Origin: Gallionella sp. | Lineage (GTDB): Bacteria > Pseudomonadota > Gammaproteobacteria > Burkholderiales > Gallionellaceae | Assembly (NCBI GenBank): GCA_030645955.1 | Contig: JAUSMR010000123.1 | Span: 1-14,524 of the forward strand | Reading direction: 5' to 3' | DNA length: 14,524 bases | In this document: piece by piece, positions 14,327 through 14,524 of the stretch | Layout of the letters: every line of letters starts with the position of its first letter | Numbering within the stretch: the stretch's first letter is position 1 | The notes under the pieces: model-generated | The model's database searches: none | What the model was told of the DNA's origin: nothing | The model's input: the letters and a program-made list of their open reading frames with translations, nothing else | Translations under genes and position numbers: made by a program

Positions 14327-14524
14327 TCATGGTGCAGTGGGCGGCGGTCCGCGTGGCAAAGTCCCTGGCAGGAAAGTTTCGATGCGCACCATCTGTCCAT
14401 GCCCGCAATGGGGGCAGTCGCGCAGCGACACGCCTGTGATGCGCTGATAGCGGTCGCGGTAGTCCTGCGCATCGAGCGGCACCACCACCGGCGCTGGTGC
14501 CGCCAGCAAGTCCCGACACCGGTT
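14327..14524 (-). CDS. IS91-family-like transposase, C-terminal fragment
   Basis: This is the C-terminal end of a protein whose frame stays open to the right edge of the window, so the gene starts outside it. The visible 65 residues include RDLLAAPAP, DAQDYRDRYQRITGVSLRDC and the zinc-ribbon-like CPHCGHGQMVRIE, followed by a Pro-rich end. From memory this arrangement (xRYxRxTGxxLxxCPxCxxGxM) is characteristic of the C-terminus of IS91-type rolling-circle transposases, which use catalytic tyrosines located further upstream. The catalytic part is not visible, so activity cannot be judged. Its presence next to an AT-richer operon is consistent with horizontal acquisition of that region. Confidence 0.65.
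   Translation of the reverse strand, partial: NRCRDLLAAPAPVVVPLDAQDYRDRYQRITGVSLRDCPHCGHGQMVRIETFLPGTLPRGPPPTAP

Noticed and set aside
1..14524. CRISPR arrays, tRNA and rRNA genes
   Set aside because: No regularly spaced repeat series, cloverleaf-like sequence or rRNA signature was seen by eye on either strand.

Overview
The window looks like a high-GC betaproteobacterial chromosome segment, most likely Burkholderiales and probably Comamonadaceae-like. The basis is the Bug/TctC-type receptor at the left edge, the codon bias, and the short AT-rich intergenic repeats around 9.6-11.0 kb that resemble those of Comamonadaceae genomes. This placement is inference from style and was not searched.

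Left and centre (1-8.7 kb): after the end of a Bug-type solute-binding protein gene comes a coherent locus for periplasmic quinoprotein alcohol oxidation. A type I PQQ alcohol dehydrogenase with the Asp-x-Asp signature of lanthanide-dependent enzymes (580-2319, minus) is divergent from a TonB-dependent receptor closely resembling E. coli YncD/PqqU, the PQQ importer (2756-4858). A small periplasmic cytochrome c follows (4904-5281), then a complete pqqABCDE biosynthesis operon (5433-8724). The parts fit one circuit: PqqA-E make the cofactor, the dehydrogenase uses it in the periplasm, the cytochrome takes its electrons, and the receptor could recapture PQQ lost to the medium. All three transcription units are preceded by a good sigma-54 (-24/-12) promoter match, suggesting they form one co-activated regulon. 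A terminator-like hairpin between pqqA and pqqB probably raises the PqqA precursor peptide over the enzymes.

Middle right (8.7-11.1 kb): a proline iminopeptidase gene converges on pqqE and overlaps it by 35 bp. Next is an AAA_14/DUF4143 ATPase whose 5' end looks damaged and which is bracketed by copies of a short dispersed repeat.

Right (11.1-13.8 kb): a visibly AT-richer, tightly packed three-gene operon on the minus strand reads HTH/XRE-like regulator, small basic protein, then a protein with uracil-DNA-glycosylase-like motifs plus a second C-terminal domain. Two palindromic operator-like repeats lie upstream, 62 bp apart. I do not recognise this as a named system; it is the best candidate here for an undescribed, possibly defence-related module. 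The right edge holds the end of an IS91-like transposase and non-coding sequence rich in inverted repeats, which fits a mobile or accessory boundary.
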